A stretch of DNA of 64,000 nt from Trypanosoma brucei gambiense DAL972 (Eukaryota; Euglenozoa; Kinetoplastea; Trypanosomatida; Trypanosomatidae). The stretch covers positions 1,116,001 to 1,180,000 of the forward strand of contig NC_026744.1 of assembly GCF_000210295.1 (NCBI RefSeq), written 5' to 3'. Shown here piece by piece: positions 48,315 through 58,734 of this stretch (its first letter is position 1; each line of letters starts with the position of its first letter). The notes under the pieces were generated by a model, which worked only from the letters and a program-made list of their open reading frames with translations, made no database searches and was not told the origin of the DNA. Made by a program: the position numbers and the translations under genes.

Positions 48315-49256
48315 ATGTTGGATGGGAGGGAATTACGAGATAACATTTCGATTGCATTTCACAAGTCCGAATATGCAACCCCCTACGGAGACAACACCAT
48401 TCCCGGAAACCACCCCGGTTACAGACACAAGCGACTCGGCCGTCAATACGCACCGGACCCCGTTAATAGGGATTCACTGCGAGTAGACTTTTACGCTCCC
48501 GGAAATGGTGTACGCCTTGTCAACGCTCTTGCACCATCTGATTTTAACAGTATGCAAAATTTACTGCTGGCACGTGATGCGCGCAACAATAATTATGTGC
48601 TAGACTCTGTGCGAGGCGGCAGGCGCCATTTTTGTGAGACCCGGGGAGCTGAAGAGCGACACTTGCGTATGCGCCGCGCACTGAACTCACCCACATCAGG
48701 GCGAGCTGAACTCGTCCCCAGTTGTCGTGCCCCCGGGATGTACAATTACGAAAGGGGCGGTCCGTTAGTGCAAGCTATGCTGCAGAATCGCGAGCGGCAG
48801 AAAATGCTGCAGGAGGCGGGGAAGGCAATGGTAGCAGGACCACCCAATCATAACCCCTTGTACCTGGGGTTCATGTTCAGTCTGCCCAGCATCCAAGCGA
48901 CCAACTCCCAGGTGGAACCATTAGCAGTCGAAACTACAGATCAAGTGGGGCCCACAGACACGTGTGACTCGGCCACAGCCGTTGCCAAAGCAGAAGAAAC
49001 GACAAAACTCCCGTCACCGACGCCGGGGCTTCCCCTGGAGCACTCGCCACCCGCTTATCTCACGGGCATTGCTCCACAGCGACAACGACAGGCATACATG
49101 AGCACGCGCCGCGGTTGGTCCCCGATGCAATTAATCACGAATGACAGCAAACCGTATAGGAAGAAACGGAAGGTAATGGAATCTGAGGCGAGTCGACTGG
49201 AGGATATCCGTCTTGTGGAACTGCTTCCAAAGATTAAGACAGAGGCCAAGAAATGA
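48315..49256 (+). CDS. Unrecognised Tyr/Pro/Arg-rich protein
   Basis: A 313-residue protein from ATG 48315 (MLDGRELRDN), which is the first ATG after the inferred acceptor. The frame also opens at a GTG at 48222. The N-terminal half has short Tyr/Gly/Pro segments without obvious secondary structure (YATPYGDNTIPGNHPGYRHK, LRVDFYAPGNGVRL, PGMYNYERGGPL), and one helix lies near 155-175 (VQAMLQNRERQKMLQEAGKA). The C-terminus has Arg/Lys runs (RKKRK). Extended Tyr/Pro/Gly segments of this kind occur in microtubule-associated inner proteins of axonemes, but that is only a resemblance. No family recognised. Confidence 0.7.
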   Translation: MLDGRELRDNISIAFHKSEYATPYGDNTIPGNHPGYRHKRLGRQYAPDPVNRDSLRVDFYAPGNGVRLVNALAPSDFNSMQNLLLARDARNNNYVLDSVRGGRRHFCETRGAEERHLRMRRALNSPTSGRAELVPSCRAPGMYNYERGGPLVQAMLQNRERQKMLQEAGKAMVAGPPNHNPLYLGFMFSLPSIQATNSQVEPLAVETTDQVGPTDTCDSATAVAKAEETTKLPSPTPGLPLEHSPPAYLTGIAPQRQRQAYMSTRRGWSPMQLITNDSKPYRKKRKVMESEASRLEDIRLVELLPKIKTEAKK

Positions 49257-50122
49257 CGATAGGGATGTGGTTGAATGAATAATGTCTTGATTATGGAGGA
49301 AAGGAATTGAGTAGTGGAGAGCGTAACGGTCCGAATGTAACTATGTAGTTAGACATGCGAAGAATGGGAAGAGGAAAGGAAAGATGCTATACCTTTTTTC
49401 TTTAACATTTGCCTTCTTTGGTATAGTACACATGCCCACACATGTGTAGCGGTCTGGAATTTCTTTTCCCTTCAGTCCTTTGTAGCTTTACAACGTCGAA
49501 TTATATGTTTATTGGAAACCTTCCCCTACCTTTGGTGCTGTGATCTCTTGTCAGTATGTACATTTATGGTTAGTTTTGTTTCTACAGTTGTGGAACACCG
49601 GATGGTGAGTATATATGGGAAAGAGGGGCCCAGAGAAAGGCGAGAAAGGGAACAATAAGTCGATGGTGGCGAATCCTCAAATCCAACTACCGGAGATAAC
49701 GTGGAGTTTGTGTATTGATGAGGGTCGCTAACCACTGTATCTGTATGTATTTCCCCATATCTATGTTTACCTATGTCACAAATGAGCTGCAGCAGAAAAT
49801 AGTGATAGTAACCTGTGCTTCGGTATGCATGCCTTGTGCATGGCCAAAATATATGAAAGTCAAAAATGTTGTGTACTTAACTTTCCCCCTCTTTCTTTTC
49901 TTCCCCCTAACGGGCATTTCCACAACTGGTAGAGTGGCAGGTTCCCAGCAGTGTTGGCGACGACCGCTATCGTGTATAAGACATAAAGCAACGGATCATA
50001 AGGAGCGAAAAGCGACCTTGTGTTTTGTTTTTTAAAGGGGGAAAGAGGTACGGCAAGGGGAGTACAGAGGCAGATAGATCGTGACGTCGCATATCGTTAG
50101 GGGACATCAAAAGGAAACAAAA
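49257..50122. other. Spacer between genes 18 and 19
   Basis: No gene seen. A C/T tract at 49879-49912 is the likely splice signal for gene 19. Confidence 0.65.
49879..49932 (+). promoter_or_regulatory. Inferred trans-splice acceptor
   Basis: Strong C/T tract (CTTTCCCCCTCTTTCTTTTC within it), then AG at 49931-49932. No ATG in the 190 bases to 50123. Confidence 0.55.
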
Positions 50123-51865
50123 ATGTTGGCGTCATGGGCCGTGCCGCACAAACCCAAAACCGATCAGCCCGGAAACGGTCAAGTAAAGGAAACTATGATT
50201 GCTCACAGGTCGCTTCGGAAAGAAGGTCCAGCAGGGGCGGGCAATGTAAAGGGGGCTGCAAACAGTACCCACCATTTGGCGAATGCTGTCGGTGATGCCG
50301 ACGGTGGTCAAGGCGGTGCTGGCTCCCCGAAGGCAGCACCATCAACAGCAACAACTGAGAGTTTGAGAGTACCTCCTACTCCAACGATAAGGTTGAGTAC
50401 CATCGGAGAAACTTTCGATAAGAACGACATGGGACCACGACAAGAGCCTTCCACCACATCAAGCAGCTCACCCAAAACTCGATCGGCGCGTGTCGCAGCT
50501 CATCTGGTACCCGCTGCATCTATGTCTGGAACGCTACGTCGCGAAAAAGAAGTGATGGACCCTTCACTGTATCACCAACTGTGCTACGAGCGCCTCATAC
50601 GGCGACAGGATCCCTCGAAGGGTGTCGACAAAGCCAGGCAGAGTTATGTATATTACAACCACCGTAGCAAGGGGTGTTACATCCCGCATGAAAAGGATCC
50701 CTCTGAGTTGACACTCACATACAACCACATGTACGACTTTGGTGACGGCTCTCGCTTTCTTGCGGCTGATGGCGAACCGCCGCGCGTTAACCCCAATATC
50801 GGAAGTGTACTCGATTGTAACTACAATGCCGCATCCAAAAGCGGTGCAAGCAGGGACTACGCTAGGCTGCGTCCCAGCACCACTTCAGAACGAAGAGCTG
50901 CTAATGAGGTGTGTCGAATCGGGCTATCCACCACAAATGGGAAAAGAACGGTGGCAGTGGACTTGGCTCGCAGTTTGCAACTAAGCGATATACGACCTCA
51001 ACCATTCCAGATTCGCAAGACCGTTGAGGACGTCATATCCAGTGATCTGCGTTGCGTGGAACGGGCCCGTGAGGGTATCAGTTCGGTCGTTGGGAAGGGG
51101 AAAGTGTTGTGGGCGGAGGTTCCAGAGAAGCTACAGGCCACCTTTAGTGAGGTTCAGGGTCGTTTTATATCTCCTGGAGCTGAAAGTCGCAGGGAAGATC
51201 GAAATGCAGCAGCAGGCTACAGAGCAGGCTCAACAACCCTGGCACAGAATGCCAATGCAGTTAGTTACCTCCCGGCAAGTTCGTTACCGGATAGAGCTGA
51301 GGGAGCAACTTTGCCTACTCATGCCCCCCGGTCTACGAACTCTAAGTGTGGTCAGAGTCCCATGTCGAAGCCGGTGGCACTCACCGATCTCCCCGACCAT
51401 GTGCTTTTGGGATTTACAGCCAATGTGTGCATGCCGAAAATTAACCAACGGGATGGTGAGGCAACTCTACCTCACACGCCACTGCGGGAAGAGTCCACAG
51501 AAAGTGAGGATGGCAATAATCTGAGAGGCACTTATGAGTCGACGTTGCAAGGTACGGATCCAACAGGACTGAGAGGAACGACGAACCGGGGGTCCAATAC
51601 GGTTCCCGAGCATGCACGGGCAAATGGGGGAGAGAAACTGCTTCCACTTGTTGCCTTGGCGCAGCTGCGTGATGCTGATTACTTTTTAACAACCGGGCCC
51701 AAGCCAGTTTCTGAAATAGTGAAGTTACTTGGACCGAAATGGCTGCCGGAGCGACCACTGCCTTACGAGACGTCACGGCTCAGCTACTGCCGGAAATATG
51801 ACATGGGTGACGCGAATCCCCCGCCTAACATGATTCACTGGACTTTGTCTAAGAAACTATATTAG
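50123..51865 (+). CDS. Unrecognised protein, partly disordered
   Basis: A 580-residue protein from ATG 50123 (MLASWAVPH). The frame also opens at a GTG at 50081. The first ~140 residues are Gly/Ser/Ala/Thr rich and apparently disordered. A conserved-looking core spans about 155-330: YHQLCYERLIRRQDPSKGVD, SYVYYNHRSKGCYIPHEKDP, LTLTYNHMYDFGDGSRFL, and a helical part with VEDVISSDLRCVERAREGIS. After another disordered stretch, the C-terminal ~50 residues look folded again (PVSEIVKLLGPKWLPERPLP, YCRKYDMGDANPPPNMIHW). Cys and Tyr are frequent in the core. No family recognised. The two folded blocks separated by linkers are the useful search queries. Confidence 0.75.
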   Translation: MLASWAVPHKPKTDQPGNGQVKETMIAHRSLRKEGPAGAGNVKGAANSTHHLANAVGDADGGQGGAGSPKAAPSTATTESLRVPPTPTIRLSTIGETFDKNDMGPRQEPSTTSSSSPKTRSARVAAHLVPAASMSGTLRREKEVMDPSLYHQLCYERLIRRQDPSKGVDKARQSYVYYNHRSKGCYIPHEKDPSELTLTYNHMYDFGDGSRFLAADGEPPRVNPNIGSVLDCNYNAASKSGASRDYARLRPSTTSERRAANEVCRIGLSTTNGKRTVAVDLARSLQLSDIRPQPFQIRKTVEDVISSDLRCVERAREGISSVVGKGKVLWAEVPEKLQATFSEVQGRFISPGAESRREDRNAAAGYRAGSTTLAQNANAVSYLPASSLPDRAEGATLPTHAPRSTNSKCGQSPMSKPVALTDLPDHVLLGFTANVCMPKINQRDGEATLPHTPLREESTESEDGNNLRGTYESTLQGTDPTGLRGTTNRGSNTVPEHARANGGEKLLPLVALAQLRDADYFLTTGPKPVSEIVKLLGPKWLPERPLPYETSRLSYCRKYDMGDANPPPNMIHWTLSKKLY

Positions 51866-53584
51866 GTGACCAATTCGATTGAACCCTTGTGGTGATATCA
51901 CCAATCCCCACCGCATTGTTTCATTGCACTCACACCTCGCAAGGGATGTACGTCGTATTGTGTATTCGGTCCCCCCTCCCCCTTTTTTTTAACCATATAG
52001 CAGTTGACGTTGGGTTGGAGGTGCTCTTTCCTCCGCAGCTCCTTATGCTCACCTTTTACCGTTCCATCCTTTCGATCACCTCATCGTCTCTATTAACTGC
52101 AGGGCTCCTGTAAATGTAGGCGGGGGGGGAGGCACGCGGGGAAAAGAAACGCTTGTTGGTGAATTTGTACAAACATGGCGGAAGACGTTGTTTTGTTTCC
52201 TTTTTTTTTTTCCTCCTTGCCCTTGGTATTCATATATATAAATGTGTGTATCTGTACTTTTTGGTTTCTGAGTGTGGCACCGGAAGAGTGTGTGGCACAC
52301 CTATTTCATGATCACGGCAGGTAACAGTGACCGGCATTGCATGGGTTCGCTGTTGACTGTATATGTACCGATTAGAATTTAGGGGACAACATTTCCCCGA
52401 GAGGGCTAACATTCGTTACAAGCTGTTTTTGTTCTTTCCCCCCCCCCCCTCAAGACATACGTGCTCCATACGTGTCGGTGGCCTTTTCGTGTGTGTGTGT
52501 GTGTGTGTGTTTTCGTGTTTTGCCATCGCCGCTAAACATTGTGCAGTGGGTACATAAATAAATATATATAAGCATTTGTGGTGCGCGTGGCCACATCGCG
52601 TACTTGCTTGGACGAAGAGGGAGGGGTATGAATGGGAGAGCGGTGCAGTTAAGACACAGTCAATGCGCAAAAAAAAGAAAGAGCCTCGTTGCATCTGTGA
52701 AAAATGGACAGTCGGTGATGCTACGCATCGTTCTGTATAAAGAAAATAACGGAGTCGTAGTTTGAATGCTGCTACCCCGTTCGCGCACCGGTATTTAGGG
52801 GACACATGGCAACCGTCACGGTTGTTGAGAGTTATCTCCCTGTTTAATGTTATTATCCTCCCTCCTAACAACTGCGTGGGTCGGCTTGTCTTGATGTGTA
52901 GTTTATATGGCCCCTCAATGGCCGCTGCTGGGTAGTGAGCGGACTCAACCACTTCAACTACTAAAGTCACGTTGAAGTTTGTCAAACTAGCGCCCTAGGA
53001 GGCTTTTGTATTGCATGTGAAGGTGGAATATACGGAATTATATCTCTTATTTGCTATTCTGCTCCTTGTTCGCTCTTAGTTTTGTTTTTTCTCTTTAGCA
53101 GAATGGGTCTTTACCCGTAGCCGTGCAGAGGCAATGGGAAGTGAAGGAGGTGCTGCGTGCGCCTCATAGGGCGTGGGCCAGTAGTTACACAGGCAGACAA
53201 GTTTATTAAAACATGAATGCACATATAGTTACAGTCCTTGGCTCTACCGCTCCTGCCTGCAGTACGTGGAGTGCGTCTTTGATTTACATTGTGTCCCTTT
53301 CTAGTTTTTCCTTGTGAACACAGGTCCCCGGGAGGAAGAAAAATAAAAGTGTCGTGCAGCCGTGGCTCCGTGTATGTTTGGCTCGTGGTGTTTGGCAGTT
53401 GTAACTAAATTTTCTAAGAGTTACGGGACTGCACCGTTACAACGCGTGCCAAAGAAGAGCTATGATCAAGGCCTTTTTAAACTTTATCTCAAGTTGGCGC
53501 TACCTTCCACATACAGCAAGACACTGCTTGTAAAATGTGGTGGCGGTCGCACACACACACTATGATATCCATTGTTTTGTTGGC

Positions 53585-53635
53585 CGTGCCCCCATTACCC
53601 TGTCCGTGATCGATCTGGTTTTGTGTGCTATTCAG
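53585..53635 (+). promoter_or_regulatory. Inferred trans-splice acceptor
   Basis: Moderate C/T tract, then AG at 53634-53635. The leader contains (AT)n and no ATG until 53743. Confidence 0.4.
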
Positions 53636-53674
53636 AGTTGCTTGCTAATATAGGTATTCATACATAGAAATTGC

Positions 53675-53696
53675 ATATATATATATATATATATAT
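53675..53696. repeat. (AT)n microsatellite in inferred 5' UTR
   Basis: Alternating AT, 46 bases before the start codon at 53743. Confidence 0.95.
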
Positions 53697-53742
53697 TGTT
53701 GAAAAACTCCCTTTCGCGATAGGGAATCTAGTTGAGGAAACC

Positions 53743-56700
53743 ATGGTCAACCAAACAGCGGGCGAGGAGGCGCGTGTGTTTGTCAACAATCAGAACACAC
53801 GCGTTGCTACCGTTACACTTCCGACGCTTACAAAGCGGTCGGGTGGACGAGCACTCGATGGGGCAACCGATAATTCGGATAGCGATGGAAGTCGAGAAGA
53901 TATGAGGGATCTAAATGGCTATCAAACTCTTAAGAGTGCGGGAAAGACATTGTCGTCGAAAGACGTACATCCGCGGTTGGAGGGTGTCTACCATCGGGTG
54001 ATGCGACAATTACAATGGCGTGCAAATTACGGTAGTGTAGGAACCCCTCCGCTAGGCATTCGCTTGGGTGTAGAGAGTGATAAGGACTCTAAGGTACCTG
54101 AGAGAACTTTTGAACAAGAGGAGTTAATGAACTCCAACATGTCACTTACCTCCACCTTGTTACCTGAAGCAACCCCAAGTTTGGTGAAGAAGCGGCCATC
54201 ATCGCAGTCAGTAGGGAAGAACCTTATATTGTCCAGTCCAATGAAGGGTGACGAGGGTGACGAGGGTGCCTTACTCGCACAGCAGCCCTGCCCAAAGACG
54301 TTGCGTCTCATCGTGGAGGAGGTCACAAATACTATTGTGGAGAAGTTAAAAATAGCACAAATAGGTTCAATCAAATCATGTCTCTGCCAGGTTTTCGAGA
54401 GTCGTGCACTATTAGACCGGTTGTTGAAGGAGATACCGTCCTATTCGCAGTTCCAAGGTGATGGGGAACGATTACTGACCCCTATGAAACTTCAGGAACT
54501 CTATCAAGAGTTCCGTAAACAGCCAACCGTGTTGCCTAACGCATGTTACGTACGGGATCCAGTAAATGGGTCCGTACTTGCTTGCACAGGGGACATGTGT
54601 GCTGCGGCCAATGACCCTGAGGTACCACCTGTAGATGAGCAGCCAGTTCCTCAGCAACAAGAACAAGTGGCAGAACAACCGAAAACTCTTATGTCTTCCC
54701 AGTTTACACTTTGTCAACAGTCTGTTTCGCTCACAGGAACTTGGGTGGGTTCAGAAGCGAAGAAACCTCTGCAGATGAACTTCGCTGAAGCTGCCATTCC
54801 CGCAACTTATGGAAAAAGCAGCAGGATTCCGCAAAACGTTGAATCCCCTTCAAAAAACAAAGCCCCTGACATGAAGCTTAAGTTTGCACCCCGACCCGCA
54901 GCGATTGTGACGTCTGGAAGCATACAGCAGGACCTTAGCAGCGAGGTATCCACCGTAGGACGGGAGGGGGGTGACCTTACGAGGGAACACTCCGTTCCCA
55001 CCTCTTCGTCAAGAAGCCACTGCACATCGAAACTTGACACGCAGTATGCTCCACTATCTGGCGGTGGTAAACCAAAAGAGTTATCAGAAGTTGCGAAATG
55101 TCACCAGGAAACACGGTACGTATCTGTTGGGGTCGTCACAGATAGCAATAGCACAACTACGGTGACATGCGAAAAGTATGACGAGCTTGTGAGATATGTA
55201 GAGAGTCTCCACGTTGATATTGAGGAGAAGAAGCGAGAAATAAAATTGCTAAAGGAGGAACTGAGTGAAGAACAACAGTACACCTCTCGCAAGAAGAAAG
55301 TGGTACAATACCTGCGCGAAACACTTTACAGGGAGTGCTCAGCCTTGCGTTCACAACTTACCATAGTACAACAAAAACAAATACAATATCAGACTGCACT
55401 GAAGGATCAGCAGCGGTCCTTGACGGGGATGCAGGCGTCACCCATATATTTTCAGTCACCAGCGGGTGTGTGCGGCGGGGATCGAAAGCGGAACAATAGC
55501 TTCTCTCGGGGTGAGTTTTGGCGACCACCCTCCTCTGGGGTGTCAAGGCCGGGTGCATACGAGAGTTCTCGTGGGCTGAACAACAGCGCAAGTGATCTCA
55601 CGCGTCGTCCGACCCCGGGTTCGGCACAAAGTCACAGGCGACATGGAACGCACAGCGATGAAAACGACGAAAATGCCTCAGTAGACGACCCGTCCACTGA
55701 CATTGGAAGTAGTTACACAACTCGAAACATGAACGCCTACGATGGTCGCGGTGGTGGGCTGAACAGGTCTATGAGTATGACCCGTGACGTAATATCCATT
55801 GACTGCACAGCCGTTCAGAGTCTTCTCGACCTTGTCCTGCTGGCGGTTGAAAATGATCAAGTACTTCCTGCTTCTGCATCAAAGGCAAGGAACGCGAACA
55901 TGGAAATCATTGGGAAGGCAATGGTTACCGATCCGGACACTTCTGAGAGAAGAGCACGGAAGCATTTTGAGCTCGTGCAGCGGAAGATGAAGGAGAACTA
56001 CGCGCGAAGTCGAGGGGAATTATTGGCTGCACTCAACACAAAGGAGAGGGAGATAACGAAGATAAAAAATGCAACGGACAAGCAGTATTTGGAAAAGTTT
56101 CTGAGGGAACAAGTTGACGAACTGAGAAGTAGCTACCGCCGCATTCGCAGGGCCACGGTTGAAAATTTGAGTGAACTATGGAATTCTGTGTATTTAATGA
56201 TGGATGGTATCCTCAACAGGGCCACCGTTGTAGATGCCTCTCTACGGGACAATGAAAAGCTTTATACTTCCTTTACCGCTTTGCAAGATCTTGTCTCCGC
56301 TGGCACCAGCCTAATTGGTCCAATGCTCACCACTGAGTACGGTAGGGGTTATCATCCATGGCCGCTGAAGTTGCGCAACACTAGCGAACCATTTCGCGTT
56401 ATGCTTCGCGCGCGCTACGGTGAAACGCAACTACAGCCCATACATGAGGAAATGAGTGCGTTTAATGACCTCTATGTGAATGCGCATCAGTACGTCACGC
56501 GGAATCACGTGGTTCCGCAACTGAAGCGTCCGGCCGTTGGACCAACCTTACGGCAGCTCTGTGCACTACTGGTGTTGAACTCCGCGACAACAAATGAGGT
56601 ATGGCAACAAGTAAGCGAGAAGTATGGTCGTGAAAAGAATCTACAGCGCCATATTGCACTGCTTAACTTTTCACTCGTCTCTCTTATGTATCGCCAGCGT

Positions 56701-57177
56701 GTGCTGGCTGACCGATCCGCAGCTGCATTGCGGGAGGCGGGAATGGATATGAAGTTAATTGGTCTTCCTGTACAGCGTAGAGTCAACAGAATCGCAGAGG
56801 AGCTGCACAAAGTGATCGCCGAACGCTCAACGGTCAGACGGCAGCGAGTGGATAATGCCCGTGACGTTTACCGCATATGGAAGGCAACCCAAATAAATAT
56901 TTATGAAGGGTATGCCACTCCAGCGATGCCTCCGCGCCTCACTTTGGTTCGTTGCGACGCGCGAGGTGCAGCGGATTTAGGGCCATTCACTCCGCACTTG
57001 AGGGGGGAAAGCAATGCGGAACCCCGTCTGCACATGACGACGGATTCGCGGAGAGCTATGCACGAATTGATCAACCGAGAGGGCGCGGATGACGTTTTGG
57101 GATCTGATGGAATCTCCCATGCCTCCACTAGTGCTATTTTATCCCCCACTGCCGCTGCTGCGGAGACTAACGAATAA
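53743..57177 (+). CDS. Large unrecognised coiled-coil protein
   Basis: A 1144-residue protein. The frame runs upstream through the (AT)n repeat to a TTG, giving an artefactual Ile/Tyr string. ATG 53743, in a CCATGG context, is the first ATG and clearly the start. Residues 1-460 are mostly polar linker with one helical part near 190-240 (LRLIVEEVTNTIVEKLKIAQ). A strong coiled coil runs at about 478-555 (YDELVRYVESLHVDIEEKKR, then LRETLYRECSALRSQLTIVQ), and another at about 735-810 (FELVQRKMKENYARSRGELL). The segment 810-1080 is predicted helical and hydrophobic enough to be a folded domain (TLRQLCALLVLNSATTNEVW, LNFSLVSLMYRQRVLADRSA). No family recognised. A structural cytoskeletal role is plausible from composition only. 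Confidence 0.75.
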   Translation: MVNQTAGEEARVFVNNQNTRVATVTLPTLTKRSGGRALDGATDNSDSDGSREDMRDLNGYQTLKSAGKTLSSKDVHPRLEGVYHRVMRQLQWRANYGSVGTPPLGIRLGVESDKDSKVPERTFEQEELMNSNMSLTSTLLPEATPSLVKKRPSSQSVGKNLILSSPMKGDEGDEGALLAQQPCPKTLRLIVEEVTNTIVEKLKIAQIGSIKSCLCQVFESRALLDRLLKEIPSYSQFQGDGERLLTPMKLQELYQEFRKQPTVLPNACYVRDPVNGSVLACTGDMCAAANDPEVPPVDEQPVPQQQEQVAEQPKTLMSSQFTLCQQSVSLTGTWVGSEAKKPLQMNFAEAAIPATYGKSSRIPQNVESPSKNKAPDMKLKFAPRPAAIVTSGSIQQDLSSEVSTVGREGGDLTREHSVPTSSSRSHCTSKLDTQYAPLSGGGKPKELSEVAKCHQETRYVSVGVVTDSNSTTTVTCEKYDELVRYVESLHVDIEEKKREIKLLKEELSEEQQYTSRKKKVVQYLRETLYRECSALRSQLTIVQQKQIQYQTALKDQQRSLTGMQASPIYFQSPAGVCGGDRKRNNSFSRGEFWRPPSSGVSRPGAYESSRGLNNSASDLTRRPTPGSAQSHRRHGTHSDENDENASVDDPSTDIGSSYTTRNMNAYDGRGGGLNRSMSMTRDVISIDCTAVQSLLDLVLLAVENDQVLPASASKARNANMEIIGKAMVTDPDTSERRARKHFELVQRKMKENYARSRGELLAALNTKEREITKIKNATDKQYLEKFLREQVDELRSSYRRIRRATVENLSELWNSVYLMMDGILNRATVVDASLRDNEKLYTSFTALQDLVSAGTSLIGPMLTTEYGRGYHPWPLKLRNTSEPFRVMLRARYGETQLQPIHEEMSAFNDLYVNAHQYVTRNHVVPQLKRPAVGPTLRQLCALLVLNSATTNEVWQQVSEKYGREKNLQRHIALLNFSLVSLMYRQRVLADRSAAALREAGMDMKLIGLPVQRRVNRIAEELHKVIAERSTVRRQRVDNARDVYRIWKATQINIYEGYATPAMPPRLTLVRCDARGAADLGPFTPHLRGESNAEPRLHMTTDSRRAMHELINREGADDVLGSDGISHASTSAILSPTAAAAETNE

Positions 57178-57222
57178 GGGGGCCCAGAAAGTTTCTAGTT
57201 TCTTTTTAAGGTACTAAGGTCA

Positions 57223-57246
57223 CCCCCCCCCCCCCCACACACACAC
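57223..57246. repeat. C14 plus (CA)n
   Basis: Homopolymer C run at 57223-57236 running into an alternating CA repeat. Confidence 0.9.
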
Positions 57247-57699
57247 GCGCCCATGTTTACTGAACTCAGTATCCCAAAGATGAGACGAGTTTACCCTCCA
57301 AGTGCGGCTGTCAGTTAGCTGCAGAAGTACAAGTATGCGTATGTGCACTTGTTTTCACCTGTGCTCATGTGTCAGCGTTGGCCACTGTAAATTAGCGGAC
57401 GGGCCGCTCATGATTGTGTTTGCAACGAATGTATATCTATGGTCCGGTTTGGCCAGTGCATATCGTATGGGGGAGGTTCGGTACCTTTTCCTACATGCGT
57501 GGAATGTATTGCGTGCCACAGACGCACGTATGGAATCGTATCTTCCCCTTCTCCCGTGGAGTTGTGTAAATTTGGAGAGTGTGGGGCAAAACTTATATTC
57601 GTATGTGCGTTTGTGTTAAATCAAGATATAGATACGTAACTGGGTAGTGGGTGGACGAAAAGTGGTTTGCCTTGTTAATCACTTTGCTGACTATTTTGG

Positions 57700-57814
57700 T
57701 TCTTCGCATTTCTTTCCCCCTCCTCCCTTATCCACTTTTTTTTCTTCCATACCGCTAAATATCTCATATTTGTATAACGTGGGCCGTTGCTTTACCGCGT
57801 TGGCACGTAAACAG
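57700..57814 (+). promoter_or_regulatory. Inferred trans-splice acceptor
   Basis: C/T-rich tract at 57700-57750 (TTTCTTTCCCCCTCCTCCCT within it). The first AG after it is at 57813-57814. The leader to ATG 57952 has no ATG. Confidence 0.5.
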
Positions 57815-57951
57815 CACAACAACTGTCAAAATACGTCGGGCAAATAAGAAGGAACGAAGTGAGCTGCGCTCCCAGCATTGAGTGAAAAGGAAGGCTTGCC
57901 ACAGTTGTAGTGGCAAGTAGTAGGTATTCAACGAAATAGTTAAAAAAAATT

Positions 57952-58443
57952 ATGCGAGCGAGGCCCTCTTGGCATTTACGCCTCAACAAAAATCGTGATG
58001 ATGTAACCACCTTTCGTGGTTTCCCCGCTATTGCCCGTAGCTGCTGCAGCATCGGTAGCATCAGTGGGCTCCAGGCCCTACCCCATCCAATGGAGTTGAG
58101 TTCTGTAGAATACCGCAGCGAAGGATGGACACATGCCATATGCCGCCTTTACCGCACTTTGTATAAGTTGCATGCAAAGCAGTTGCATCCAATTCAGCGT
58201 GAGTTTGGTGATCGGTTCGTGCAGACGGAGTTTCAGCGTCACATAGACGCAAGCGAGAAGCATGCGCGTATCTTTTATCAATCATGGTATTCGTATGCCG
58301 TACAGCTTTTAGTAGGGCAAACCTCTCGGGATATGACGCCCGAAGAGCAACAACAACTGACACCAGAACAAAAAGAGACCATGCGGAGGCTTCGTAGCCA
58401 CGTACTGCAAGCAAAACAAAGCGAACCGGGGTTTCACTTGTAA
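57952..58443 (+). CDS. SDHAF3: LYR-motif succinate dehydrogenase assembly factor (SDHAF3/ACN9 family)
   Basis: A 163-residue protein. The first ~45 residues are Arg-rich with almost no acidic residue (MRARPSWHLRLNKNRDDV), a mitochondrial-type leader. A LYR motif follows (L66-Y67-R68), then LHPIQREFGDRFVQTEFQRH with the ACN9 signature GDxxVxxEFxRH (G86 to H97), and FYQSWYSYAVQLL, matching the family's FLxxWxxYAxxLL. The tail has a TPEEQQQLTPEQKETMRRL helix. Family members are soluble mitochondrial matrix proteins that help iron-sulfur maturation of the succinate dehydrogenase iron-sulfur subunit. In trypanosomatids that subunit is known to be split into two polypeptides, which makes the partner of interest. 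Starts at the first ATG after the inferred acceptor. A shorter form from Met47 would lose the leader. Confidence 0.85.
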   Translation: MRARPSWHLRLNKNRDDVTTFRGFPAIARSCCSIGSISGLQALPHPMELSSVEYRSEGWTHAICRLYRTLYKLHAKQLHPIQREFGDRFVQTEFQRHIDASEKHARIFYQSWYSYAVQLLVGQTSRDMTPEEQQQLTPEQKETMRRLRSHVLQAKQSEPGFHL

Positions 58444-58689
58444 AGGGATTTATTCTGTGAGTCCTGAGATGTACACACGGTGCGACGTATTCGTATGGAT
58501 AGTTTAGGCTTTGTCCGGCAAGTGGCGTCCTTTTTTTTTTTTTTAATGCTTATATTCTAGCAGGTGGTCCGATGCTTCCAGTAGTGTTAATCATATCGCC
58601 ATCAGTTTAGAAACTCGTTATGTTGGTAATCATTGCATTTTTTTTTTACGTTATTGTTGTTGTCACTGTATTACTACCTTATTTAGGCG

Positions 58690-58734
58690 TCTGCCTATTT
58701 ACTTCTCTCGCTTCCTATTTTCACACATTCCCAG
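58690..58734 (+). promoter_or_regulatory. Inferred trans-splice acceptor
   Basis: C/T-rich tract (CTGCCTATTTACTTCTCTCG within it), then AG at 58733-58734. An alternative AG is at 58685-58686. No later pyrimidine tract of similar strength is seen before the start at 59498. Confidence 0.5.

Larger units (their letters stand above)
51866..53742. other. 1.9-kb spacer between genes 19 and 20
   Basis: No gene seen. Contains C10 near 52440-52449, a (TG)n run at 52491-52510, T12 runs and the (AT)n run at 53675-53696 in the leader of the next gene. A minus-strand frame at 52416-52985 uses these repeats and is rejected. Confidence 0.6.
57178..57951. other. Spacer between genes 20 and 21
   Basis: No gene seen. 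Contains C14 followed by a CA repeat at 57223-57246. A 105-codon frame at 57302-57619 starts at GTG and is not convincing. Confidence 0.6.
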
